Of a DNA stretch of 64,000 nucleotides, positions 12,290 through 22,645 are shown piece after piece; the stretch's first letter is position 1, and every line of letters begins with the position of its first letter. The position numbers and the translations under genes are program-made. This DNA comes from Acorus gramineus (lineage: Eukaryota; Streptophyta; Magnoliopsida; Acorales; Acoraceae), in contig CM060848.1 of the NCBI GenBank assembly GCA_030737835.1, forward strand, positions 5,424,429 through 5,488,428. The letters are read 5' to 3'. A model generated the notes under the pieces. That model was not told the origin of the DNA, ran no database searches, and was given only the letters and a program-made list of their open reading frames with translations.

Positions 12290-12489
12290 ACCATGGAGGG
12301 GGTGGTTAAAAATTCAGATTTGAGTGGGGGGTTAAATGCAAAAATGGACGGGGGATGTGTGAAGGTTTGTTTAATGGAGGGGGAATGCATGGATGGATGC
12401 ATGGGGAACACGTGGGGCCCAGAAAGGGAGGGGCGGCGTGAGAAGGGGTTGTTAGATAAAGAGAGGCCGTGGAGACTGACAGTCATACG

Positions 12490-12529
<40 letters not shown>

Positions 12530-12730
12530 CGTAGGCTGCGTCTCTATTTGGAAATGTTTATACATATATATATTTCTATTATTAATGGGTGGTGGTGGTG
12601 ATGGCGTGCGCGGTGTGGCTGTTGCAGGGGAGGGGACCACTACATGATGCCGGCCCGTTCGTTCGCTCGCGCGCGCGCGCGATCTTCGCGCCGACCTTTT
12701 TGGCTGTTCAGTCGGTCAAATCAATTCCCC
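12290..12730 (-). promoter_or_regulatory. Orphan promoter-like GC-rich block, probably facing left
   Basis: Read on the minus strand, TATAAA (12557-12562) is followed by a 5'-leader-like stretch with a long (CT)n tract (12489-12524) and then the sequence GGGCCCCACGTG (12409-12420 on the plus strand, overlapping G-box and TCP-like motifs). Upstream of the TATA is a GC-rich stretch with (CG)n at 12667-12681. TATA followed by a CT-rich leader is typical of plant promoters. No convincing coding sequence follows; the open frame at 12277-12486 encodes only a short composition-biased peptide. It may be the relic of a lost gene or serve a noncoding RNA. Confidence 0.35.
12489..12524. repeat. (AG)n microsatellite
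   Basis: An uninterrupted run of GA dinucleotides of about 36 bp. It forms the CT-rich tract of the promoter-like block when read on the minus strand. Confidence 0.85.
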
Positions 12731-12954
12731 CCGCACTCATTCTATTTTTTTTTTAAATGATTAGGAATCCTGTGATCAAACAACTCCCCCCCCCCCCTAT
12801 TTATTTTTTAGGTGAAAAATTATCTTTAGAGATTTTGTTTAAAAATACATGGGGTAGATGTATCATTTTTCTACGTTTTATGGCTCATGGGCATTGTTAG
12901 ATGCATCTATCATGGTAGTGAGTGGTGAGATCCATTTATCTTCGAGTGTTGGTA

Positions 12955-13445
12955 CTTTGTCTGTTTTATAATCCTATATACTGTATTATTATAGCATATG
13001 AGGTTCTATCATAGCATATAGCATAAAATTTTTTATCATTTTTTAAATTTAAAAAAATACACTAATATATCTCAGTATATATTTTATTTCATATAATAGC
13101 ATGCACTTCATTTGAAGAGTGTATGATTTTTTTAAAAAAAGAAAACTGGTGTGAACTACAATTGAGACTACAATGGGGGCTGGAAGTATCATTTTCCTTT
13201 ATCTTTTTTTTTTTTATATTAAAAATCATATGTTCACCCTCATTTGCCGTCCACACCTTTTTTTTTTTTTTTTTAAAAAAAAATCATACACTCTCATTGT
13301 ATACTGTTATATGAAATGAAATATATACTGAGTACAATCGTATATTTTTTCAAAGTGAAAAAATTATTATTTTTACTCTATATACTATGATATTTATGAT
13401 ATTGTTGTATACACTATGCTATTATAGTATATGAGGCTACAAAAT
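12955..13445. repeat. Inverted repeat (MITE-like) with AT-rich arms
   Basis: The arms at about 12955-13140 and 13275-13445 mirror each other; for example AGAGTGTATGATTTTTTT on the left pairs with AAAAAAATCATACACTCT on the right, and ATAGCATATGAGG pairs with TATAGTATATGAGG-type ends. The spacer of about 135 bp is unique. No coding capacity; likely a non-autonomous DNA transposon. Confidence 0.5.
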
Positions 13446-14490
13446 GAGTTGCAAAATGAACTTAGGGGGGGGGGGTAGTCGATACGGACTTTGATTGAAA
13501 AACACAATATTTACAAATTCACGAGCATGGACATTTTGTTCATGAAAATCCTAATTGACTAACCCCCTATTAGTGTATGAGCTCTTTTTTATTTTATTTT
13601 ATAAAGAGATCCCTTTATCTTAATTCGGCCCGATGCATTGCTGTAACTCTCTTTGGTAGACCATTTTGGCATTGTTTGTTGCAAATTAAATTTATAAATT
13701 ATATATTATAACTTATAGATCATAGATTATAACTTTTTGATAAATAGTAGACATATTTATTATATTATAATTATTTAAAAGAAGGAAATAAACAATAGTT
13801 AATCTGCTAATGTTTGTTTAATAAGTTGTAAAACAACTTCTTGGTGTATTATTGTCAAAAGTACCCTTACACTGTAAAAGTGAAAAATTGATTTATGTTT
13901 AATAAAATATGTTAATTTTTATAAATAAAATTAATTTTATAAATATTTTAAAAAAATCAACTTAACATAAATAATAGTTCAAATTTACCATAATATTTTT
14001 AAATATTACGTTCTAGGATTTTAATAAATTTAGTGATAAATGGGAAAAAAAAACTGATAATGTGTTATTCGTAATAGTAAAAAAAAAAAAGAAGATGAAA
14101 AGGTGTTTAGTGATTTGTGGTGTAATGGTAAAAAATAGATACATATATTATTAGTGAAAATGATTAAGGGCATGAGTGTCGAAAATAAAAAAATTTAAAG
14201 CATTTTATAAGCTATAGTGTACATGTTTGTTAAAACTTAGAAGCGGGGGGATTATAGCTTTTAACTTAAAATAAGCAATTATAGCATGTTTGTTTAAATT
14301 TTTTGAAACTTATTTAAGTTAAAAACAGCTTTAAAAAAATTCATATTCTCTAAGCTGGGTTAGGTGTGCTTTTCAAATTATAATTTATGAATTATCTTAA
14401 AAAATTTTTTTTGGACATAACTACCTTTCACTTCATTTAATAATGTCCAAATCATTTCATCTCCTCTAACTCCTTTCATCTTCCAACAAC
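13446..14490. other. AT-rich intergenic DNA
   Basis: AT-rich sequence with a G10 run near 13467 and no supported coding region. Just before 14491 the composition shifts toward the LINE remnant. Confidence 0.5.
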
Positions 14491-14649
14491 AAAGGAAGTC
14501 GTTGGAATGCTATTCGCCGTCTCCAAAGAGTTCATCAAGGGCTTGACAAGCTTCATGAATGGGAGGTCTCTCATATTCACAAAGAAGGCAATGTGCCAGC
14601 AGACATCCTTGCCGCTATTCGTTCGGACAGAGGAGAAACCATTTTCTAG
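14491..14649 (+). pseudogene. LINE remnant: C-terminal RNase H domain
   Basis: This frame encodes GSRWNAIRRLQRVHQGL then LHEWEVSHIHKEGNVPADIL followed by a stop. The pattern W-x-V-x-H-I-x-x-E-G-N-x-x-A-D-x-L-A is the end of the RNase H domain (RVT_3 type) found at the C-terminus of plant LINE ORF2 or in free RNase H-like genes derived from it. Only about 50 residues remain; no start and no RT are present. Element E1 inserted about 180 bp downstream. Whether this is a 5'-truncated LINE or an old gene fragment cannot be told. Confidence 0.6.
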
Positions 14650-14829
14650 CCTTCATCATTATGGCTAGATCTTTGCAATACCCTTGCAGCGGATAAAGCT
14701 CGCCTTCCGTTTATTCGTATAAGAAAATGATGTCATTTCATTAGCTTCAGGGTTTAATGGAAGTTCAATTAAATTATGGGGATGCAGTCCGATTTAGTTC
14801 GGGCTTCCCTTCTGTGATTTCATGATCTT

Positions 14830-15748
14830 TGAGGAGGATATTTTCCCCCCTTCAGTTAGATTTGTAAACGCACTAGAAATTCAATGATTGGGTTTCACTC
14901 AATGAGTAACTCTCCTCACCTTTCTTTTTGACTGTGCTTATAACTCAATGAATGACTGTCTGACTGGGCCTGTAGAGTGCTGAGCGTGCGACCACTTTAT
15001 AGGCTGCCTACGTACCCCTTCGGGATCAAGTCACACGTAGTTCCTTTAACGTTCTTGTAACCGCCTTGCCACTAAGTGCTTAATGGGCCCTTTTCCGGGG
15101 AAACGTTCCTGGTATTTATGTTCCACGTTGGTCCTTGACCACCCACGTTTTGTGGGTAATGGGCCTTAAATGCTACCTTGGCAGTTACAGGCATTAGTGG
15201 TCTTTTGACCGTTTCTTCTTCTTGCTCGGGGTCTCTTGATATGCCCGCACGTACGCTACACATCATGCCTTCGAGGAGTAAGGTCGACCGACCAGACCTC
15301 ATGTCTGGTCGTGCCTTAGACTACTCGCCTTCGAGAAGTAAGGTCGATCGATCAGACCTCTCTGGTCGTGCCTTAGACTACTCGCCTTCGGGTAGTAAGG
15401 TCGACCAACCAGATCTCATGCCTGGTCGTGCTTTAGACTACTCGCATTCGAGGAGTAAGGTCGACCAACCAGACCTCATGCCTGGTCGTGCCTTAGACTA
15501 GTCGCATTCGAGGAGTAAGGTCAACCGACCAGACCTTATGTCTGGTTGTGCCTTAGACTACTCGCCTTAGGGTGCCCAACCGCCCAACTAGACACTAGAT
15601 CTAGTCGTGTCGACACATCTGGGAGAGTCAACATGACTAAGGATTGGAACTCGGATTTACGGGTCCCACGGTAGGCCCACGTTTGTCTTGGTGTGACGCG
15701 TTACCCCTTGAGGTGACACGTGTCGCGGTGAGGATTTTTACCTCCACA
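14830..15748 (-). repeat. E1 3' LTR
   Basis: 919 bp, beginning TGTGGAGG and ending CTCCTCA in element orientation. It matches the LTR at 26508-27366 along its length but carries one more copy of the internal 60-bp repeat. A TATAAAG box (14995-15001, minus strand) is conserved in both LTRs. Confidence 0.92.
15271..15567. repeat. 60-bp tandem repeats in the E1 3' LTR (five units)
   Basis: Five units of 57-60 bp, each starting TCGRGRAGTAAGGTCGA and containing the mirrored pair CCAGACCTCATG and CTGGTCGTGCC. The other LTR has four units (26946-27185). The units can form small hairpins around AGACC...GGTC(T/G). Confidence 0.85.
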
Positions 15749-15763
15749 GATGCCCCCTCTTCT
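15749..15763 (-). other. E1 polypurine tract
   Basis: In element orientation AGAAGAGGGGGCATC abuts the TG of the 3' LTR. This is the expected primer site for plus-strand DNA synthesis and confirms the orientation of the element. Confidence 0.8.
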
Positions 15764-16132
15764 GCTCTTTTGGCTTGTCGAGAGAGCAGGAGATCATGAT
15801 AAGTCACCTCGCCCCCAATCCTCTTTGGGGGTCAAAGATCCGGTCGTCTGCCTTCTCGGGATTCTCTGATCGCCCAGGAGTTGACAGCGGATTTCGCTGT
15901 GTCAGCCTTAATGGCGCGTGGCCTCAAAATGGCGTATGGGAAATCAAAACGTCAGCATCCCTTCGGATTCTGCGAATCCCCTTTTTATTTGCATTGATGA
16001 TTACTCCTCGATACTTGCAGCGAACTAAGTACGGCTGTCTTCTCGAGGCGCTGCTTCAATGGATATAAGAAAAAGGGGGGGGGGGTGAGAAGGTGGATCC
16101 CCTCATCCCATCTTACGCCTTCCTTCATTATC

Positions 16133-17299
16133 ATGGAGGAAACTGCCACTGCAGCAGCCTTCCACAGAGAGTTGGGCCTCTCGTTTGACTTTGTGATTGA
16201 CGAGTTGGCCGAAGATGAGGTCCCCACCCTTTATCTTGATTCCGTTCTCCTCCATCCCAGCTACTTCACAGATGGGGGTCTTTCTCTCCCTCTACCGCGC
16301 TTGGTGGCAGAGTTTCTTGATTTCTTTGGCCTCCATCCCATCCTGGTCATTCCCAATGTATACCGCGTCTTGATGTGCGTGGTCGCGTTGGAAAAGAAGA
16401 CGGGAGTTGAGCTGGGCCTGATTGAGGTCCGTTGGATCTATCAGATCAAGGCTTCATCCTCCGGGCGGTCCTCGCCCTTCTACATCTCTCGTAGTGCCAG
16501 AGAGCTAGAGCTGGTCCTCGGCATGGCACGAGACGACATCCACGACTGGGAGAGTAGCCGGATTCGGGTCCGGGGTCCCTGGATGCCAGACGGTTGGGAT
16601 TCGTCCAATCGCCATTTGTGTTGCCCTCGGAGGCCGATGGTGGATGCCCCCAGGCCGGAGGTCAAGGAGGTGAAGATGAGCAACATATCTCGGGTGATGG
16701 ACTATCCGGACCGATCGTGGTGGGAGCTTCTTGAATTGGAGGAACCGCGACGCGCTCCACCCGTTGCAACCTTTCTTGCCGGTGTAGTTGAGTCAGCGGG
16801 TGGCTCTGGTCCTGTTCCTCCTACCACCGCCCTGCGCAACAGAATGAGACGGCGCTCCTCGAGGCTCCTCCGGCTGGGTTCTGGATCAAATTCCATTGCT
16901 CAGTCGGTGGACTTAACCTTATCAACTTCGCATTCTGTTCCACCGTTTCCACCTGTAGCTCGATCATCTTCCTCTTCTTCTTCTTCGTCGTCTGTTCCTC
17001 TTAAAGAACCTGTTTCTCCCACCTGTGACATGGATGCTGACGCCCTGCCGGCGATGCCCCCAGTGACCTCGGGCGCTGGGGTTGATGCTGCTCCTACTCC
17101 TGGAGACCGTCTACAGAGTGTCCTCCCCTCTGGCGGCTTTTCTAGGAATTTGCAAGCCTCTGTTCATGCTGCCTCCCTCTCCATAACTCAACAGTTGCGG
17201 TCGCTCTGTGAAGCCTGTGAGGGTAATGAGGAAGATCGCTTTCTAGACTTCATCAGCGGATACTGCTTAGGCTATGCTGACCATTCTCGTGGTTTTTGA
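16133..17299 (+). CDS. E1 antisense ORF 1: Transposase_28-like protein
   Basis: A single uninterrupted frame of 388 residues on the strand opposite to gag-pol, lying between integrase and the 3' LTR. The ATG at 16133 follows a stretch after the LTR; AATAAA at 17434-17439 could end the transcript. Residues 55-105 (FLDFFGLHP, then VYRVLMCVVAL, then GLIEVRWIYQIK) have the pattern of the PF04195 family (putative gypsy-type transposon, Transposase_28). The middle is rich in Ser and Pro with a run of Ser. The C-terminus has a short acidic/helical segment (EGNEEDRFLDFISGYCLGYA). Such antisense ORFs are known in the plant Tat clade; their biochemical role is unknown. This one is intact, unlike the neighbouring gag-pol. 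Confidence 0.75.
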   Translation: MEETATAAAFHRELGLSFDFVIDELAEDEVPTLYLDSVLLHPSYFTDGGLSLPLPRLVAEFLDFFGLHPILVIPNVYRVLMCVVALEKKTGVELGLIEVRWIYQIKASSSGRSSPFYISRSARELELVLGMARDDIHDWESSRIRVRGPWMPDGWDSSNRHLCCPRRPMVDAPRPEVKEVKMSNISRVMDYPDRSWWELLELEEPRRAPPVATFLAGVVESAGGSGPVPPTTALRNRMRRRSSRLLRLGSGSNSIAQSVDLTLSTSHSVPPFPPVARSSSSSSSSSSVPLKEPVSPTCDMDADALPAMPPVTSGAGVDAAPTPGDRLQSVLPSGGFSRNLQASVHAASLSITQQLRSLCEACEGNEEDRFLDFISGYCLGYADHSRGF

Positions 17300-17932
17300 G
17301 GGATGAGCAATGAAGAGCTTCCCGTATTGCATCAAGCTGTGAGGCAGAGGAGACTTTGTGGGAAAGGACGAGTAGCAGACCGAGCAGAGGGTTGAACCCC
17401 CCCCTTTTTTTTGTACCCTTTATCCAATTTATGAATAAAAAATTACTTTATGTGCTCAACCTTGATCGTCTTTTACTTACTCGCTCGCTATACAATTCTA
17501 TTGGTGGGTTGTGGAGTCCCAAAAACTTGTCGTATCTGCAATCACCCATGGACAGGGTCTACGAATCAGGTTCACGAACAGGATTTCTCTGGTCGTGCCC
17601 ATGTGTCCGTAGGGGCTTTGTTGTCGTTTAGTCTCTTTTTCATGCCACGTGGCGAATTTGTGATAATAAATTCACCACGTAGGCTGCACGTTTATCGAAA
17701 CTGGCGCCTCGTTTCTCCCGCCAGTTGTCCCTCGATATTTGCAGGAGATTTTGGTGGCAAACCTTCCATGATTTCAGTTTTCGCGCTCCTGTCATGATTT
17801 TGGGGATTATTCGAGGGGGGACCGTTCTATAAGTTTCCATCATTTGACGAGTAGAGGAAAGAGAATTCAAGCATCAAATCCCCTGTTCATTTTTCAAAAT
17901 TTGCCGCTTCTTGAATTCCTCCTCGTGCCACC

Positions 17933-20202
17933 ATGTCGATAGGCGTTGTCCAGAAACTAAGGTCCTCCCTGTCGATTCCCGACTCCATCGCCATCACTCC
18001 TATTCTTTTCAGATCCATAGATGATCTTAAAGGCAGCAGCTCTGAGAAGCTCTTCATGTATCCTTCTCAGATGCTGAGGAGCTCCCTTTCTTTTCCTTTC
18101 CCTGAGCTGGTCAGGGACTTCATGCGCCGATTCAATCTTCTCTCGGTGCAATGCTCCCCCAATCTGCTACGGGTGCTGATTTGCGTTGTCAGGATTGACC
18201 ACAAGCTGCAGCTTCAGCTTGGGGTGGACGACATCCACCATCTGTATGACTTGAGGAAGTCGGAGCACGCCTACTATCTTTGGGCGAGACCTGGCGCGGT
18301 CCCTCTTGTGGAAAGGCTTCCTTCATCCGATAGCGGATGGAGGGACAAATACCTCGTGCAAATGACCGGCCCGTGGGTGCTTCCTGCCACTGCTTCGGGT
18401 AACGCGCCGTGGGTGCCATGTTGCCTTCGCCAGGCGAAATTGGGTGAGCACGAAATCATTGGATCTCATACAACTTATCCACCCTTGCCTTCTCTATTTA
18501 GCTAATAGGCCTCCTTATTCTCCCTGCAGATGATTCGGAGCGCGCGCCCCCAGACCCATCGGTGGTGAAGCTGGATCAGATTGCCAGGGCTCAAAAGCTG
18601 GAGGAAAAAGGATTTTCGCAAAATCCTTGACCTCCCCGCATCCAGGGCTACCGGCTCTTCTTTGACAGTAGCTGGCTCGTCCTCATGGTTCGATGTATCT
18701 CCTGCCCTTGCTGAGGCTGCCGCTTTCGAAGAAGTGGGCGAACGGTCCACCGCCTCCAGAGGCAAGTTGGCTTTGAAGAAGAGGCCTAGACTGCCCCTTC
18801 CTTCAAAACGGCGGAGCAAAGCTGCTCGCTCGACCTCATCAGCTGAGGGGGCGGACTCTAAAGGCAGAGTCGAAGCCCTACCGGATGCTTCCCTTGTATC
18901 CCCCACGGGGATCGAACTACCTTCGGGCGCTGTCGGTGCGGCTACCGCCGAGCTTTCTTTGCCCTCCCTCAAAGAGGGATGCCCACCAAGCTATCCAGTA
19001 TTTCAGGTACCAGAGACGGTGGAGGTTCCCTCTTCCCCGGAAGTCGATCCTTCCTTTGTCGAGGAGGTAGTGGCCACGGCTTCATCAGCTCCTCTGCATG
19101 GGGTTGTCCCAGTTGCCGCGGCAAGCTTAGTGCCTGCGGTCGCTGCTTCGTCGGAGTTGCCCCCAGCCAAGAGGCCGGAGGGTTCTCTCAACATGACTAC
19201 TCCTTCGAAGGTGCCACCAATCGTTCCGGCTTCTGCTAGGATGTCCCCAGTCGATTTGGCCGTGGTGGACGCTCCTCCTGTAGCGACGTTCGCGGTTTCA
19301 CTTGGTGCTGCCATGGAGGCTTGGGCTCCGCGCTCTGCTCCCTCGGACACCCCCTCGGCCTTTGCTTCCCCAGCTGCAGCCGGTACCCATTGAGGAGGAC
19401 CCTTTGATGATCGTGCCAGCAAGGAGTTAGCCAGTGCACAGCTCAAGGGCTGTCTCCTTGAGGGCGACTTGAATTCTGCTCGCCGAGCTATGACGGAAGC
19501 GCTTTTCACTCGGCTTAGCTGGAGTTTTTACAATGTACGTGTTCGACCCCTATCTTCAAAGTTTCTTCTTCAAGCCTTTAACCATTTTCTTTTCAAAATT
19601 ATGTCATCTGGAAAGCACTCAATGAGCGAAGCCTGGATGCGATGAGGTCTGAAGACCTCCTGAAGTCGGCCCAAGAGCTCGCTCACCGCAGAGAAGCACA
19701 TCTTAAGTCGGCTGAGGAATAGACTGTGATCGCGAAGCGAGCGTGTCTTGCTATGGAACTCGCCGAATCCTCCGCTCGTCGGGACTTGTCTGCCGCTGAG
19801 GTTCAGGCTGTCGCTGCTGAAGATCGCGTGAGAGAGCTTCTTGAGCTGAAGCTCTCTCAGTCGTTCGATCAGGCTTCCTTTTCCTTGTGGGCGCATAACG
19901 CAGAAAAGCGAGTTGAAGCCATGATGCATGAGTCGCAAGAGCAGCAAATCAAGATCTGTGAACTTCGAACCGATTGTGCAGTCGCTTATGAGGATGGTCT
20001 GTTGAAGGGTCAAGCAAAAGCCTGTGCGACTATGAGGGACCAGATGAAGAAACTTTCGGATTCCTTGACGACTTGTGCCAAGAAGAACTACAGTTGTGGA
20101 TATCGTCAAGGTTTTGAAGATAGATCCAACAACGTCTCTCCTCATATCGCCGCTGATCCTCCTTCTGTTCGTGAGTCTGGCCCTAGTGACGGGTCTCAGA
20201 CC
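17933..20202 (+). pseudogene. E1 antisense ORF 2: spliced Transposase_28-like gene with coiled-coil C-terminus, broken
   Basis: Starts at ATG 17933. Exon 1 encodes the Transposase_28-like pattern (FMRRFNLL, NLLRVLICVV, LGVDDIHHLYDL) and ends at a GTGAGC donor after 18443. A CTGCAG acceptor at 18524-18529 opens exon 2, which runs to a GTACGT donor after 19534. Exon 3 (about 19605-20202) encodes a helical, charged coiled-coil-like region from WKALNERSLDAM to DGSQT. AATAAA at 20218-20223 follows. Three lesions are seen: a one-base excess in the A5 run at 18605-18609 that shifts the frame inside LEEKDFRKIL, TGA at 19391-19393 (CGA lost), and TAG at 19720-19722 (CAG lost). The exon 3 acceptor is not clear. 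It is a diverged relative of antisense ORF 1 in the same element. Confidence 0.65.
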
Positions 20203-20219
20203 TAGACATTTTTGTAAAA

Positions 20220-20947
20220 TAAATGATGTTTTCATAAACGACTTGTCTTTTACATGTCTGCTTGCTTTCGCATGATCTGAATGTTTGGAGTGCTTATTGT
20301 CGTGATAAAAGAGTTTTGCGTCCACTTGATGGACTAACTCTGACTTATCCCGTCATCGCGACCTCTGTAGGGCCGGTGGCCCTAGAATGGCAGGGGAAGA
20401 TTATCCCTTTTTTTCTGTCCTCATCGTGCGAGTGAGTCTTGTGCGCTCCTTCAGCTCCTGTTTGCAGATTTTGTAGATGGAGTGCTTCGGACAAGGGGGA
20501 GGTCCTGTTCGTCCTTTGTTAGCGACCTCCAAGGGTTGGTCATAGAGCTTGGGCTCTAGGTGACCGTGTGAGCATAGGGGGAAGCTTGTACTTTCGAACG
20601 ACCTCATCGTTTGAGTGTAACCTATGTGTCTCACTTTTGCAAACCTTTTACTCGAGTGCTTATCGATGGATGGGGCGTCCCCCGCACGACCCCTTACAAA
20701 GAGTGCTCATCCAATCTACCTGAAATGGATCAATGCGCGACCTCCGTGGAGTGCTATGCTCGCGACCTCCGTGGAGTGCTATACTCGCGACCTCTGTGGA
20801 GTGCTATATTTGAAACCAAGTTCACGCGCGACCTCGAACGGGCTCTTATTTACATGAAATATTTCTCACGCATAAAAACTTTTTTATTTCAGAAATGGTA
20901 CTTTTTCAAATGCATTACATTGCGAGGTCTCATGAGTGCCTCTCCAT
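20220..20947. other. E1 noncoding stretch between convergent pol and antisense ORF 2, rich in CGACCTC motifs
   Basis: The ends of antisense ORF 2 (plus strand) and pol (minus strand) face each other here. No coding is supported. The motif GCGACCTC or close variants recur at about 20355, 20520, 20738, 20763, 20788 and 20829, three of them in the 25-bp tandem array listed separately. Confidence 0.5.
20736..20810. repeat. 25-bp tandem repeat, three units
   Basis: Three near-identical units begin CGCGACCTCCGTGGAGTGCT and end with ATGCT, ATACT or ATATT. They lie in the noncoding stretch where pol and the antisense gene converge. Confidence 0.85.
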
Positions 20948-21937
20948 TCATTCGTTCCAGATAATAAGCTCCTTTGGGGCCCAATCCGATGATCTTGTAC
21001 GAGCCTTCCCAACTGGGCCCGAGCTTACCATCGGATCTTTTGCGGGATTCGGGGAATACCTCTTGAAGGACCAGGTCCCCCACTCAGAAGCTTCGTCGTG
21101 AAACCTCTTGTTGTAGCTTCGTGCGATCTGGTTCCGGTAGTTCGCCATTCTGACGGAAGTTGTTTCCCTTTGCTCGTCCCTAAGGTCGAGATCAGACACG
21201 AGATTCTCTTCATTGATCCGTGGCTCAAAGTTCTCAGTTCGAAATGTCAGGATCCCGAGCTCTATGGGGATTACAGCCTCGACGCCAAAAGCCAAGGAAA
21301 AGGGGGTCTCCCCTATGGCCCTTTGCGCCGTGGTGCGGTACGCCCATAACACCGAAGGAAGCTCATCCACCCAGTTGCCTTTGGCCGCGTTGAGCCATTT
21401 CTTGATCTCGTCCAGGATGGTACGGTTGGTGATTTCCGCCTGACCATTTCCTTAAGGGTAACGCGAAGAGGGGAAAAGGTGCTTTATGCCCAATTCCTCG
21501 CATAACTCCATCATGGTGGCATTATCGAATTGTGTCCCATTGTTGGAGATTATGGTGTTCGGTACTCCGAAAAGATACACGATCTCCTTCCAAAGGAAAC
21601 TTCGTACCTCGATATCGCGGATTCTGGCAAGGACCACGGCCTGCACCCACTTGGTGAAATAGTCAGTGGCGACCAGGAGGAATCGCTTTTGGGACGGCGC
21701 CAAGGGCATGGGCCCTACTATATTGAATCCCCATTGAGCGAACGGCGAGGGACTTGATTGAGTATTCAAATCCCTGGCTGGTCGGTGAATTAGGGGATCG
21801 AATCGTTGGCACTTGTCGCATTTCCTCACCAAGTTGACCGAGTCCTTTGCAAGGGTTGGCCAGAAGTACCTAACTCTCAGCGCGCGCCTCGCTAAGGACC
21901 TCGAGGCTGTGTGGCTTCCGCACGCCCCTGAATGCAT
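20948..21937 (-). pseudogene. E1 integrase
   Basis: The zinc-binding HHCC region is seen first (HSGACGSH, then CDKCQRF) at about 21800-21937. The catalytic core follows: GFNIVGPM, ATDYFTKWVQ with the first Asp, ISNNGTQFDN where the second Asp is expected, and a stop at 21452. A second piece (20948-21370) holds ELPSVLWAYRTT and GETPFSLAFGVEAV and the C-terminal region. The second catalytic Asp of the DDE triad is changed to Asn by a G-to-A change, so this copy should not integrate. The open frames on either side of about 21400 do not join. Confidence 0.85.
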
Positions 21938-22000
21938 TTCTTTTAATATTTCTTCAGCTTCTTCGGGATTAACACACCTGAGGAGAGGGCCTTGAAAGCT

Positions 22001-22645
22001 TTACTTATACAATATGCCCTCATCAGAGACCAAGAACCGAGCGGATCGGCTCTTGATTTTCCTAGCCTCTTCCTTATCTGCTGGGAGGAAGTTGTCTTTC
22101 AAGTAGGACAGAACGGGGTCCATCCAGATCGGTTCACGGGTTGTTGACTCCACAGCCATAACCCATTTGGGATGGGTTATGCGTGGCTCTCTCAAGAATT
22201 CGACCTGAATCTCCCGGCATGGTTCTCCCTCCAGCGTACTTGCCAGATTTGCTAGAGCGTCAGCATGAGTATTCCGCTCGCGATCGATTGCGTGGATTTC
22301 CCACTCAACGATTCGTTCAAGCAAAGTACGGGTGTAGCCCTGATAGGCCGCCATTCTATCATCCTTCGTCTGATATTCTCCATTGCTCTGATAAACCATG
22401 AGCTGGGAATTGCTGTAGATCGCCAATTTATGGACGGCGAGATCTACGGTGAATTCCAAGCCCGCGATGAGTGCCTCGTACTCGGCTTCGTTGTTAGAAG
22501 CGTTGAATCTTAGTTTGATTGCGTGTTCAAACATGAAACCGTCTTCATTGCGTAGGATCATCCTTGCTCCTGCCCCTTTTGGTTGGACGCCCCATCGACA
22601 TGGAGTGTCCAGGAAATTGGCCTGCAATCAGAGATTAAACAGACC
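22001..22645 (-). pseudogene. E1 second (archaeal-type) RNase H
   Basis: The domain starts with WTLHVDGASN, runs through NNEAEYEALIAGLE and ends near HADALANLAS. This matches the RVT_3 / archaeal-type RNase H that Tat elements carry after the retroviral-type RNase H. An extra base in the AAAAGGGG run near 22595-22605 breaks the frame between VDGAS and GAGAR. The third acidic residue is changed (YSNSQL instead of YSDSQL). A linker to integrase follows. The domain probably removes the RNA strand during reverse transcription. Confidence 0.85.

Noticed and set aside
12277-12640. ORFs across the (AG)n tract
   Set aside because: They encode simple RE/LS repeats from the microsatellite and have no other support.
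15271-15567. Possible CRISPR array
   Set aside because: The units are contiguous 60-bp tandem repeats inside an LTR, without unique spacers, in a plant genome.
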